Origin: Sternotherus odoratus
Lineage: Eukaryota; Chordata; Testudines; Kinosternidae
Reading direction: 5' to 3'
NCBI GenBank assembly: GCA_032164245.1
Contig: JAVMKO010000003.1
Coordinates: 28,953,390-29,017,389, forward strand
DNA length: 64,000 nt
Below, piece by piece: positions 11,960-22,602 of the stretch. The notes beneath the pieces were generated by a model. That model worked only from the letters and a program-made list of their open reading frames with translations, searched no databases and was not told the DNA's origin. The stretch's first letter is position 1. Each line of letters starts with the position of its first letter. The translations under genes were made by a program, and so were the position numbers.

Positions 11960-13549
11960 TCAGAATTAAAGTGATTTTAATTTGGTTTAGCTTAATTCAC
12001 TTCATATCGTTGTTGACTTTGGGGTTCAATAGAATGACATAGGAATAAATCTAGATAGTCCTTACCTATAATTCCCTTTGTTTTTGTCTCATTTTCATAA
12101 CAGTGCTGGGGGATACCACACTACAGTAAGATGGCACTGTTCAAGTAGGGCATTGAACCGATGTCCCATGAAGATATTTCAGCAGGAAATAAAGATCAAA
12201 GGTTAAGTCTTGGCCCCATTGAAGTCAGTGTGACTATTGCCATTGTCTTCAATGAGGCCAGGATTTCACTGTAGATCTCAAGCTCCCCTAAAAATATTCT
12301 GGAGGTTATGGGATTTGCATGGAGAGAGGAGAGACCTGGGATTCCCTTTGAGAGAATATAGGCAGACTTTTTGTTTCTACTGGGTCATAGTGATACAGGA
12401 GGAAAGACATTGGGATAGGAACAGTTCAAATGGTTAGTTTGTGAATACTGAACAGTATCTTAGAAAAGCCTACCCAAAAATAAATAGTGACTACAGCTTA
12501 GATAGTCCTTGTCCTGCTTCATGACTGCTGCCTTCTTTGGCATATGACCAGTACTTGGTTTGTGTGTGTACGAACCAATTCCCATGGCAACTCGTAAAGA
12601 TAGAAGGCCGCCCATAAGACAAGTGCCCGTTGCACAGTCCTGGCCATTTGGAGACACTCAAGGGCCTGAACCACTTTAAAGAGTACACTTTATTAGGCAG
12701 ACAAGGAAAAGTATTTCACTATAAATTAAGTGCAGAGTTTCCGGGAAGGAATTCCTTCTACAGGTTCATCACTGCATTACCGCACAGTTTTAGGTGACAG
12801 TAGCCCAAGATGTATTTCCAAGACAGAAATCATGTGAAAAGAAAATATATTCTGTACAGGATTTGTCACCACGTGTCATCAATTTCTCATTCATTTTGCT
12901 GAAATCTCCTAAAAGGCAAAGAAAAAAAAATGCAGCCATGTGGGCCATGCTCTAATATTGACTGGTTACAAGTGACTGCCAAGCATTCAGCCTATTGGAA
13001 CAGGTGCTCCCACTGCCTCACCTCCTGCCAGCAAACATATCAACTTACCCTGAGCAGTTTGCCAAATTATGAGAAATGTGGCTGCTATTTAGGATTTCAA
13101 TTAGCAGGTTTTGGTCTTTAGAGACCAATGTGCTTCTCAAGGTTTCTATTGTTACATCAGTCATTGCACAGTAGAGCAAGGAGACAAGCACAGAGATCAG
13201 GGCTTACAGAGATATATTCATTAATACGTTCTTCTTTGGGGCCTTGAAAATAAATTCCTGCTAACTCACTGAAAAAACTACTCCCTTCCATCAGTTAAAC
13301 TTTAGAGCCAATTAGCTATCTCCATGGAATACATTAACTTCAAAGTGTAAGACGGGAAGAAAAAAGTTCCATGGAATCTAGGACTTGATTGCACATACCT
13401 TCTTCAGTATAGAGAGTATTTTTACAATGTTTTACCATGCAAGGATTGCTCCCAGTCTCAAATGGAGACAATGGTCCATGGTCCAGATCTTCAAAGTAAA
13501 TGCTTCTGAGAATCTGGCTCCCTGTACTTACTCATGTGAAGCATATGAT
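11960..13549. other. No recognised genes; short ancient-repeat scrap
   Basis: Around 12210-12262 there is a diverged CCATTGAAGTCA...CTTCAATGAGG pair typical of an old amniote interspersed repeat. Otherwise nothing is recognised, and open frames are below about 66 codons without motifs. Confidence 0.45.
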
Positions 13550-14250
13550 TAGGGCCCTACCAAATTCACACCATGAAAGATGCATCACAGACTGGGAAAT
13601 CTGGTCTCCCCTCTCCCCCATGAAATCTGTATAGTATAGGCTAAAAATACACACAAGTCGAGTTTTTACAGGGAGACCAGCATTTCATAAATTGGTGCTC
13701 CTGATCCAAAAATGAGATGCAGCGGGGGTCACCAGGTTATTGAGTGTTTGGGGGGGGGGGAAGAGTGTCACGGTATTGCCACCCTTACTTCTGCACTGAC
13801 TTCAGGGCTTGCTTCTGCTGGCGGTGGCTGTACTTTCAGAGCTGGGTTCCCCACTGAGGAAGCATGTGCCTGGGGCAGCACATTGTAAGGGGCGGCATTC
13901 TGGTCAATATAAACATATTTTTGCTTCGGCAGTTTGTGCAGCTCTTTTTTGCTTGGGGTGGCAAAAAAGGTAGAGTGGCCCTGCCCAGCCAGCAGCCCCT
14001 GCTCTCCAGCTGCTCAGGTCTGAAAGCAGCACCACCAACACCAGCGGCAGTGCAGAAGTAAAGGTAGGAGTATCTCAACCCACTGCTTACAATTACCTTC
14101 TGACCCCGCCCCCCCCCCCCAACTCTTTTTTTGGGTCAGGACCACCATGAAATCTCAGATTTAACTAGCTGAAATCATGAAATTTACAATTTTAAAATTC
14201 CTCTGACAGTGAAATTTACCAAAATGGATCATGAATTTGATAGGGCCCTA
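13550..14250. mobile_element. Non-autonomous hAT-type DNA transposon
   Basis: Termini are inverted: TAGGGCCCTACCAAATTCA on the left and TGAATTTGATAGGGCCCTA on the right, 18 of 19 bases pairing. The flanking octamers CATATGAT (13542-13549) and GATATCAT (14251-14258) agree at 6 of 8 positions, consistent with an aged 8-bp hAT target duplication. The 701-bp interior includes a GC-rich block with no transposase homology. A CR1 3' end begins immediately to the right. Confidence 0.75.
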
Positions 14251-14255
14251 GATAT

Positions 14256-15082
14256 CATAGAAACATAGAATATTAGGGTTGGAAGGGACCTCTGGAGGTC
14301 ATCTAGTCCAACCCCCTGCTTAAAGCGGGACCAATCCCCAACTAAATCATCCCAGCCAGGGCTTTGTCAAGCCTGATCTTAAAAACCTCTAAGGAAGGCG
14401 ATTCTACCACCTCCCTAGGTAACCCGTTCCAATGCTTGACCACCCTCCTAGTGAAAAAGATTTTCCTAATATCCAATCTAAACCTTCCCAACTGCAACTT
14501 GAGACCATTACTCCCTGTTCGGTCATCTGGTACCACTGAGAACAGTCTAGAGCCATCTTCTTTATAACCCCATTTCAGGTAGTTGAAAGCAGCTATCAAA
14601 TCTCCCCTCAGTCTTCTCTTCTGTAGACTAAACAATCCCAGTTCTCTCAGCCTCTCCTCATAAATCATGCGCTCCAGGCCCCTAATCATTTTTGTTACCC
14701 TTCTCTGGACTATTTCCAATTTTTCCACATTCTTCTTGTAGTGTGGGCCCCAGAACTGGACACAGTACTCCAGTTGAGGCCTCACCAATGTTGAATAGAG
14801 GGGAACAATCACGTCCCTCGATCTGCTGGCAATGCCCCTACTTATACAGCCCAAAATGCCACTAGCCTTCTTGGCAACGAGGGCACACTGTTGACTCATA
14901 TCCAGCTTCTCATCCACTGTAACCCCTAGGTCCTTTTCTGCAGAACTGCTGCCTAGCCATTCGGTCCCTAGTCTGTAGCAGTGCATGGGATTCTTCCGTC
15001 CGAAGTGCAGGACTCTGCACTTCTCCTTGTTGAACCTCATTTAATTTCTTTTGGCCCAGTCCTCTAATTTGTCTAGGTCTAG
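14256..15082 (-). mobile_element. CR1 LINE, 5'-truncated
   Basis: The 3' end is at about 14256 on the plus strand (CATAGAAACATAGAATATTA, then GGTTGGAAGGGACCT). Homology to CR1 ORF2 runs to about 15082, ending at GTCTAATTTGTC-like sequence shared with the copy at 41003-43065. The long open frame (next entry) suggests a relatively young copy. Confidence 0.9.
14342..15040 (-). pseudogene. CR1 ORF2 C-terminal part (232 codons, open)
   Basis: The frame encodes the region after the RT catalytic site: [16 protein letters not shown], then [43 protein letters not shown], and the C-terminus [10 protein letters not shown]. It is uninterrupted, but the endonuclease and RT active-site portions are absent through 5' truncation, so it cannot support movement. 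Whether the apparent start at 15040 is ever used is unknown. Confidence 0.85.
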
Positions 15083-16529
15083 ATATGATGTTTGGTGTCT
15101 CTATACAATGAGTCCTGCAGCCGGCAAGCCCCTTTCGGTTGAAACTGCAGCTTGAATATGCATTCAGTCCAAGGTAATTCTCTGCCAGAAAGTTTTCAAC
15201 ATATTGGCTTGATTTCAGAGAGAAGCAAAAATAATTAGGGGCAGGAGTGACTGATTTATGAGGGACCTTGAGAAAGTTTAGTATGTATGCCTTAGTCAAG
15301 CAACCACCAAGGAGTGAACAAATACGATAGCCTGAATAATTACTTTAAAGGAAATACTTAAAACACACAAGGAAGGAAAAAAATGGAGGTATAAATAGAA
15401 TTAACGGAATGCAATTTCTGGGAATATAGTATTGTTGGAAAATATTTATCAAATTCCTAAGATTCAGGAATAGTTTTTGAAGTGGTGAAAACTTAGTCAC
15501 ATGGGGGATTTAAATCATTGGGAAATATACTCTTCTTACACTAGTACAAATGCTGTGATAGAACCCTCATATCTTAGGACTCTCTATACAGTGGAGAGTC
15601 ATATCACATACTAGGGTTCCAGGTTATTTTGCTTTACCTATTTTAATGTTGCTTTGTGTATTTTGCTTCCTTATGGATCTTTCTGTTTAGCTTAATTATA
15701 AAAATGTTATACAAAGTGTGTTGGGGCAGACCATGAAACATATACAAAAACTAATAAGTTGTTTATTCTTGAATTGCAATCAATCTAAATCCATTAATTA
15801 TACTTTTATTTTTATAGCACCTAATTTCTTGCAGAGTCTACAAAGGGTCTATATTTACAAAGGTGCATTAGCATGATTTTAAAAGGATCTTTATTCTTTC
15901 TGAGTAGACTGTGTTGCAATAGATACTTGCAATAGTTATTAGGTATCATTTTATTAACGTGTGAAAACCTTAATTATTATCTTACTATTTTGGGTATTCC
16001 TTTGTTAATAAAGTTAAGGTAGCAAATAATCCTATCCTGAAACAAATCATGCATTTATGCATCAAAAAGTATAATACAAGGATTAAAACAGAAGCTCAAA
16101 TCATGGTACAAACTGGATTGTTTCAGTTAAAAGAACTACACAAAGGGGTCTTCAAGGCTTCTTGTAATGTCATGGCTTCGTCTCATAATAAGCTGAAAGA
16201 TTCTATAAATGGAAGGAAATGTTAGTAGTTAAAAACCCCAACATGTGTTTTGAATGAGTAATTTTAATGGGATTTGGTTGCCTCACCTTTCTGGACATTG
16301 TTTATCTGGAGCTTGCCGAAAGAGCCATTTGGACAGCAGATCAGTTGGATTGGAATGAGTGAGCTACACAAGCATGGCTGTAGCTGCCCCTCCTGTCTCT
16401 TCAGTCTTGGAATCCCACCAGGAAACCATTGGACCATCATTGTTCTGATCCTACAGATATTCTGACTGAGCCTGAAAGAGGAAGTCAAGTGACATCCCCA
16501 CCTCAACTGGCTTTGGCTAATTCTTTATC
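15083..16529. other. No recognised genes or repeats
   Basis: AT-rich sequence dense in stops. The CR1 frame continues by chance upstream to about 15299 without CR1 homology. Confidence 0.45.
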
Positions 16530-16765
16530 AGCACATGGGGAGGCAGCAAGGATAGAACATTGGCCTGTGATTCAGGACAACTGGGTTCTATTCCTAGCTC
16601 TAATATCACTCTGTTGGGTGACCTTGGGCAAGTTACTTTGCCTCTCTGTGCCTCGGTTTCTGTATCTGTAAAATACGGATAGTGATACTGATCTCTTTTG
16701 TAAAGCGCTGTGAGATCTACTGCTGAAAAGTACTATGTAGGGAGCATTATATTATCTAAAATGTG
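16530..16765 (+). mobile_element. MIR-like tRNA-derived SINE
   Basis: A tRNA-like head (GATAGAACATTGGCCTGTGA with GGGTTCTATTCC) is followed by the highly conserved core words GTGACCTTGGGCAAGTTACT and CTCTGTGCCTCGGTTTCTGT, then CTGTAAAATACGGATAGTGA and AAGCGCTGTGAGATCTAC. This order is diagnostic of the MIR / core-SINE group in amniotes. Confidence 0.8.
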
Positions 16766-16933
16766 AACCTGTGGTTCCTGATGGTATTCTCTCCCTAATG
16801 TGTCATTTTCCCTCTCTGCTTTTCCTATTTTTACCTTTTGTCTAACAAGATTCTGACTTGCAGGTCAAGACAAATCCACCTTTTGAAATGTTGCTATGAG
16901 CCTGGGACCAGAAGAGCAAGCAATGCTTTAAAC

Positions 16934-17577
16934 CAGGGGTCTCAAACTCATGGCCCATGGGCCATCTGGGCCTGCAAACCTCCCCAATGTGGCCCTCGGG
17001 GCTCCAGCAGTTTTTGGGCTGGGTCTCTCCCTTGGCCCTACCTGCTGCCCCACGGGGCTCTAGCAGAGCTGAGCGGTGTCTTTCTGCTTGCTCCATGTGT
17101 CTGCCGGCCCTCCCTATGGCCCCTGACAGGGCTCTGCTTCCACATGCTGCTCCTGCCCCGTGTGCTCCTGAAGTCAATGGGAAGCTGTGGGAGCAGTGCC
17201 TGGGGGCAGCAGCGCACGGAGCCCCCCCGGGCCTGCTCCGCCTTGGAGCCCGAGGTAAGCACTGCACCCTCTGACTCCCTCCCAGAGCCTGCACCCTCAC
17301 CGCCTGCCCATGCATCTCCTCCCACCCCCAAACTCCCTCCCAGAGCCTACAACCCACCCCCTCCTGCTGCACTCCTATCCCCTGCTCCAGCCCACAGCCT
17401 GTACCCAAACTCCATCTCAAAGCCTGCACCCCTGACCTCCTCCCCCACCCAAAGTCCCACCAAGAGCTTTTGGCAGGTGGGGGGCAAGTTCTGAGTGTCA
17501 TGAGTTACATTATTGGCCCACCAGGAGGATTTGAGGACTGGCACTGGCCCTAAGGTAAATTGAGTTTGAGACCCCTG
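16934..17577. mobile_element. Non-autonomous hAT transposon with perfect 8-bp duplication
   Basis: Terminal inverted repeats CAGGGGTCTCAAACTCA pair perfectly with TGAGTTTGAGACCCCTG. CTTTAAAC is present on both sides (16926-16933 and 17578-17585). The GC-rich 644-bp interior gives long overlapping open frames on both strands (about 218 codons each), but these are Pro/Ser/Ala-rich composition artefacts without transposase motifs. The GGCCCATGGGCCATCTGGGC-type start resembles a hAT family common in reptiles. Confidence 0.9.
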
Positions 17578-17585
17578 CTTTAAAC

Positions 17586-18058
17586 AGCCTGACAGAGAAC
17601 TGTGCCATGTCTCAAAGTGCCTGATAAGACCACATGTTGTGCCATAATTTACCAGCAGTTAAGATTAAGCATCATAGATGAAAAGTAGAAAAGAGAGAAT
17701 GTTTCTTCCTTCATGCGTGCGTGAAACAGGTTCAGACGAGCAAAATCCACCACCACCAGTAGCTTAAGACTATCTAAATGAACTTTTAGTCCTTTCCCCA
17801 CAAAAGGACAGTTCATATAATTAATGCCATCTAATAAAACTGCCAATCAGGGGGGCTTGGGGCAGTAAAAGACTTGGTAAAACAAAAGGGAAAAGGAATA
17901 CGGGCAATTGCTAAATTTAAGACTTAATTAATTCATTAATCAAATGCCTTTTTCTGCGTGTTTACTGAAAAGTTGAAAAGATTTTCAGTGGTGGTTATTA
18001 CAATGGGTGTAAAGCAACAAAAACTCACAGGAAATCCTGAACCACCCTGAATGCTTTA
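17586..18058. other. Spacer between a hAT element and the DIRS element
   Basis: No recognised feature. The DIRS left terminus begins at about 18059 with no visible target duplication, as expected for recombinase-integrated elements. Confidence 0.5.
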
Positions 18059-18250
18059 TTCTTCTTCGAGTGGTTGCTCATATGCATTCCAATTAGGTGT
18101 GCATGCGCAGCGTGCACGGTTGTTGGGAAGATTTTTACCCTAGCAAACCCCACCGGGTCGGCTGTGGCACCCCCTGGAGTGGCGCCCTCATGGCACTGTA
18201 TATATATAGGAGCCGACCCAGCGTCCCCCCTCAGTTCCTTCTTTCCGCCC
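18059..18250 (+). repeat. DIRS left inverted terminal repeat and leader
   Basis: The first 41 bases (18059-18099) are a perfect reverse complement of 22502-22542. The block 18062-18250 is also matched, with divergence, by the reverse complement of about 22632-22824. A TATATATA box lies at about 18200-18208, followed by CCTCAGTTCCTTCTTTCC, plausible leader or promoter sequence. Confidence 0.85.
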
Positions 18251-18422
18251 GTGATGGTTGTTGGAACTGTGGAGATCTTGCTTGCGTCTCTCCACTCTCC
18301 CTAGCTTACCCTAATAGTTCTTAGTTCTTTAGTGTAATAGTTCAAAGTTTTCTTAGTTGTATAGTTGTATATAGTTAGTTGAGGGTAAGGGGCTCGCCCC
18401 AACCCTCCCCTGCTGAGGGCTC

Positions 18423-19514
18423 ATGCCCAAGGCACCAGGCTTCAAGCCCTGCACGTCCTGCGGGAAGCCCATGCCGGTGGGTGACCCTCATGATTCCTGC
18501 CTGAAGTGTCTGGGGGAATCAGATCTGACAGAGAAGTGCAAGATCTGCCAAAGCTTCCGGACCCAGACCAAAAAGGAGCAGGACTTTAGACTTTGGCAGC
18601 TCCTAATGGAGGCGACACTCCGCCCGGCACCGCCATTCTCCGGTGCAGAGGTAACCCTGTCCGCCTTGGTCCGCAGCGCTCCGCCGGTAGCTTCTCCCTC
18701 GGCACTGAAGCCAACTCGCGCGCCAGAAAATTGCGACACCATGGCACTGAAGGAAATCGTTCCGGTGCAGCAATGGTCCCCCATGATAAAGAGGAAGCTG
18801 GACAAGGAAGTTCCGCCACCTCAACCAGGGCAGGCACCTCTGGACACACCCTCCAGTGGATCGTCCGGGACCAACAGGTCATACCGTGGTGCCATTGACT
18901 CCGGGCCCCGTTGTCGCGCCGTTGAGTCCAGACCACCTTGGCTCCCCACCGAGAGTGGTGGTAGAGCCATGCCTGCCCTCCATACCGGACATATTTAATG
19001 CGGCGCAAGACATCATCGTGCTTATGGAGCTGTACCCCCAACGCAACCACCTACCAGGGCGGTACAGTCTAAGGGAAAACCATGCCTGACCCGGGCCCCG
19101 GCACCGTAACAGCAGCCTCCACGCCGCTCGTGGTCCTGGACCCACTCGAAGTCCCAGCAACGCTCAGAATCCCAACACTGCTCTGAATCGTGGCACCGCT
19201 CTGAGCCCCAGCACCGCTCCAAATCGCGGCACCGCTTCGAGCCCTGGCGCCACTCTGATTCCCGGTGCCGCTTACACTCTCAGTGCCGATCTGAGTCTCA
19301 GAGGCGATCCAGATCCCAACACCGATCCAAGTCCCGGTGCCAATCACACTCTCGGTGCCAGTTGTTCTCTCGGCGCTGCTCTCCACCATGGCACCGATCG
19401 ACTTCCCAGCACCGGACAAGATCGCCCTCCAGACGCCATTCCGGACAGCGATCTCCATGGCGTAGCCCTCACCGGTACCACTGCCATTCACACTCGAGGT
19501 CGCGATCTGGCTAA
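18423..19514 (+). pseudogene. DIRS gag-like ORF with Cys-rich start and RS-rich tail
   Basis: The frame starts MPKAPGFKPCTSCGKPMP, has paired cysteines (CTSC, CLKC, CKIC) in the first 50 residues, and an Arg/Ser-rich tail at about 19122-19514 with repeated HRSxS/RSxSxH units. The single frame is broken by in-frame TAA at 18996-18998 and at 19107-19109, and ends at a TAA near 19512. In DIRS elements the first ORF is thought to encode the nucleic-acid-binding structural protein. The Cys motifs and RS repeats suggest RNA or nuclear-speckle affinity, which is inference. A long minus-strand frame here is the antisense shadow of the repeats. Confidence 0.75.
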
Positions 19515-19599
19515 TGGTACTGGGGCGGACGATGCACGCAGTCCCAGTGAAGGTCTCGGTCCCCCCTTCACGGACTCCAGCATCGCTGGTCACCAGAAA

Positions 19600-21440
19600 T
19601 TGCCTGTCGCTCCTCTCCTGGTAGAAGGCCAACAGCTCCACCATGGCCTTCCCGATCGGCCTCGGGTTCATCCCGCTCTGGCGGGGGCTCGGTATTGGAC
19701 CAACTCACCTACCCTGAAGCAGAGGCAGACGGCCATTGGCAGGACCCGGGCCAAGACCCTTTTGCAGGAGGTGCAGTCCTTCCTATCTTTGGGAACCATA
19801 GAGGAGGTTCCGGTGGAGTTCCAGGACAGGGGGTTCTACTCCCGTTACTTTCTAATCCCAAAGGTAAAAGGGGGTTTAAGGCCCATCCTAGACCTGCGAG
19901 AACTCAACAAGTATATGATAGAGTTGAAGTTCCGCATGGTCTCCCTGAGTACCATAATTCCCTCATTGGATCCCGGAGACTGGTATGCTGCCCTCAACAT
20001 GAAGGATGCCTACTTTCATGTAGCAATCTTCCCACCCCACAGAAGCTTCCTACGTTTCCTGGCCGGGAACACACTATCAGTTCACGGCCCTGCCATTCGG
20101 CCTATCCACAGCACCGAGAGTCTTCACAAAGTGCATGGCTGTGGTGGCAGCTTTCCTTCGCAAACAAAGAGTGGCGGTACCTGGACGACTGGCTTATCAA
20201 AGGCAAGTCCAGACAACAGGTCCAGTCCCACGTGCAACTAGCCGTGACGACGTTTCGTCGGCTAGGCGTTCTACTCAACAAAGAAAATTCAACTCTAGAA
20301 CCGACACAAAGGCTGCAGTCCATAGGCGCGCTGCTGGACGCCACTCGAACGCGGGCCTTCCTTCCCCTTGCCCGCTTCCAAGCCATGTCCACCACTATAT
20401 CAAACATTCGGAACTTTCCAACCACCATGGCATGAGCGTGCCTAAGCCTTCTTGGTCACATGGCCTCCTCCACGTTCGTCAACAGGTATGCCAGATTACA
20501 CCTGCACCCCCCTTAGGCCTGGCTGTCCACAGTCTACCGGCCGAACCGGCACAACCTCAATATGCTATGCTAGTCACAGTTCCCGAGATGGTCCTGTCCT
20601 CCTTGACCTGGTGGCAGAACTGGTCTCTAGTATGCGAAGGTCTTACCTTCCACGCCCCACTACCTTCGATGTCTCTGGTAACAGATGCTTCCCTGCTCGG
20701 GTGGGGCGCACACCTGGGAAACACCAGAACCCAAGGCCTTTGGTCGTCCAACGATCTAACGCTACACATCAGCATTCAGGAACTGAAGGCCGTTCGCCTA
20801 GCGTGCCAGGCGTTCAAGGATCAATTGCAAGGTCATTGCGTGTCCATACTAACGGACAACACGACAGCAATGTTCTATATCAACAATCAGGGTGGGGCCC
20901 GATCCTCCCCCCTGTGTAAAGAGGCTCTTCTCCTTTGGGACTTCTGTATAGCCCATGATATCCACCCAGTAGCCTCCTTTCTACCAGGGACTCAGAACGC
21001 CCTGGCAGATCACCTGAGCAGATCCATCTCGACCCACGAATGGTCAGTTCGCACAGATGTAATCCGCACGATCTTCCTGAAGTGAGGATTTCCCCAGGTC
21101 AACCTATTTGCCACTAAATCCAAGAGAAAATGCCTCAGGGGCAGCTCCCCAACTCCCTGATGGATGCCTTCTTCCTTCCTTGGACAGGCCAGCTGATGTA
21201 TGCCTTTCCCCCCTTCTCCCGATCCAAAAGGTGCTGGTCAAAACTCGGAGGGACGGCGCCCACCTGATTCTGATCACGCCCGCATGGCCCAGGCAACACT
21301 GGTTCACCTCGCTCCTGGACATGTCAGTGGAAGACCCGATACCCCTCCCAACCTGGCCGGACCTGATTTCCCAGGACCACGGCCACTTCCATCACCCAGA
21401 CCTGCAGTCACTTCACCTCACGGCTTAGAAGCTCCATGGC
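19600..21440 (+). pseudogene. DIRS reverse transcriptase / RNase H (frameshifted)
   Basis: RT motifs in order: FYSRYFLIPKVKGGLRPILD (about 19830-19890), YAALNMKDAYFHV holding the motif A aspartate (about 19985-20025), and the active-site box RYLDDWL near 20175-20195. RNase H follows: VTDASLLGWGAHL, ELKAVRLA, LTDNTTAMFY and ALADHLSRS, giving the expected D-E-D-D set (about 20680-21030). Frames change near 20065, 20160 and 20435, and TGA at 21083-21085 interrupts the tail, which continues in another frame to about 21428. Catalytic residues are present but the ORF is broken. The enzyme would copy element RNA and remove the RNA strand. Confidence 0.85.
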
Positions 21441-22450
21441 TGACGGATGCGGAACGACTCTGCTCTAGCCCAGTCCAACAGGTCCTCCTAGGCAGCAGGA
21501 AGCCATCCACCTGGTCCACATACTTGGCAAAGTGGAGGCACTTCTCCTGTTGGTGCACCCAGTGTGGTGTTTCCCCACGATCGGCCTCTATCCGGCTCAT
21601 CCTAGAGTACTTGCTCTTCCTCAAACAACAAGGCCTGGCGCTATCCTCTGTGAGGGTACATCTAGCCTCAATTTCTGCATTCCATCCGACGGTCTCTGGC
21701 CAGTCGGTATTCTCTAACCTGATGGTTGCTAGATTCCTTAAGGGCCTGGATCAGCTGTATCCTCAAGTGCTACAATCAATCCCCTCCTGGGACTTCAATC
21801 TAGTACTGTCCCACCTTATGGGACCCTCGTTCGAACCCATGGCCACTTGCTCCTTCCTGTATCTATCTTGGAAGACAGTATTCCTGGTCGCTATAACTTC
21901 AGCGAGAAGAGTATTGGAGATCAGGGTGTTAACTTCGGAGCCCCCATACACGATCTTCCACAAAGACCAGGTGCAGCTGAGACCTCACCCCGCCTTCCTG
22001 CCTAAAGTGGTATCAGCATTCCACGTTAACCAAGAAATCTTTCTCCCAGTCTTCTACCCGAAGCCTCACAACTCAGCGCAGGGGCGACACCTACACACCC
22101 TTGACGTATGAAGGGCGCTTGCGTTTTATATTGAATGGACAAAGCCATTCCGCAAGTCGCCACAGCTATTCATAGCAGTAGCGGACCGCATGAAAGGACT
22201 GCCAATCTCTACCCAGCGAATTTCCTCGTGGATCACAGCATGCATCTGTACATGCTACGACCTCGCTAGTTCCCTGGTGAAACCATTTTCTGCCCACTCC
22301 ACTACAGCTCAGGCATCTTCAGCAGCATTCCTAGCGCAGGTCCCGCTCCAGGAAATCTGCAGAGCCGCCACGTGGTCCTCAGTCCATACCTTTGCGACAC
22401 ACTATGCGTTGGTCCAGGAGACGCCGCCACCTTCAGCTCAGCGGTACTGA
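21430..22450 (+). pseudogene. DIRS tyrosine recombinase with one nonsense codon
   Basis: The N-terminal core-binding part is KPSTWSTYLAKWRHFSCW (about 21510), then SSVRVHLASISAFHP and the catalytic-domain start TSARRVLEIR (about 21897) with the first Arg. In-frame TGA at 22109-22111 follows LHTLDV; the next codons stay in frame through TKPFRKSPQLF, SSWITACIC and TFATHYALVQ with the candidate Tyr. The family pattern R...HxxR...Y appears as HSTT (22295-22306), so the second Arg is replaced. The frame is also open upstream to 21200, overlapping the RNase H tail. The enzyme would integrate the circular intermediate. Confidence 0.85.
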
Positions 22451-22501
22451 GTACAGTGCTCAGTCGCTCCGAGCCCACCACCTAGGTAAGGGCTTGCAAG
22501 T

Positions 22502-22602
22502 CACCTAATTGGAATGCATATGAGCAACCACTCGAAGAAGAAAATGAGGTTACTTACCCAGTAACTCTTGTTCTTCGAGCTGTGTTGCTCATATCCATTC
22601 CC
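22502..22602. repeat. DIRS internal complementary region (ICR)
   Basis: Read on the minus strand, this block is the element's right end (GGAATGGATATGAGCAAC ... AGTTACTGGGTAAGTAACC) joined directly to its left end (TTCTTCGAGTGGTTGCTC...). The left-end half is 41/41 identical to 18059-18099. The right-end half matches about 22790-22838 plus 23187-23205 with few mismatches. In the accepted DIRS model the ICR brings the two cDNA ends together for circle formation. The C run at about 22600-22615 follows it. Confidence 0.85.

Noticed and set aside
16838..17501. Open frames of about 218 codons on both strands
   Set aside because: They lie mostly in the GC-rich interior of a hAT element with exact target duplication, with Pro/Ser/Ala-rich composition and no motif.
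19069..19671. 200-codon minus-strand frame in the DIRS element
   Set aside because: Antisense shadow of the RS-rich gag repeats; the plus strand matches the gag frame.
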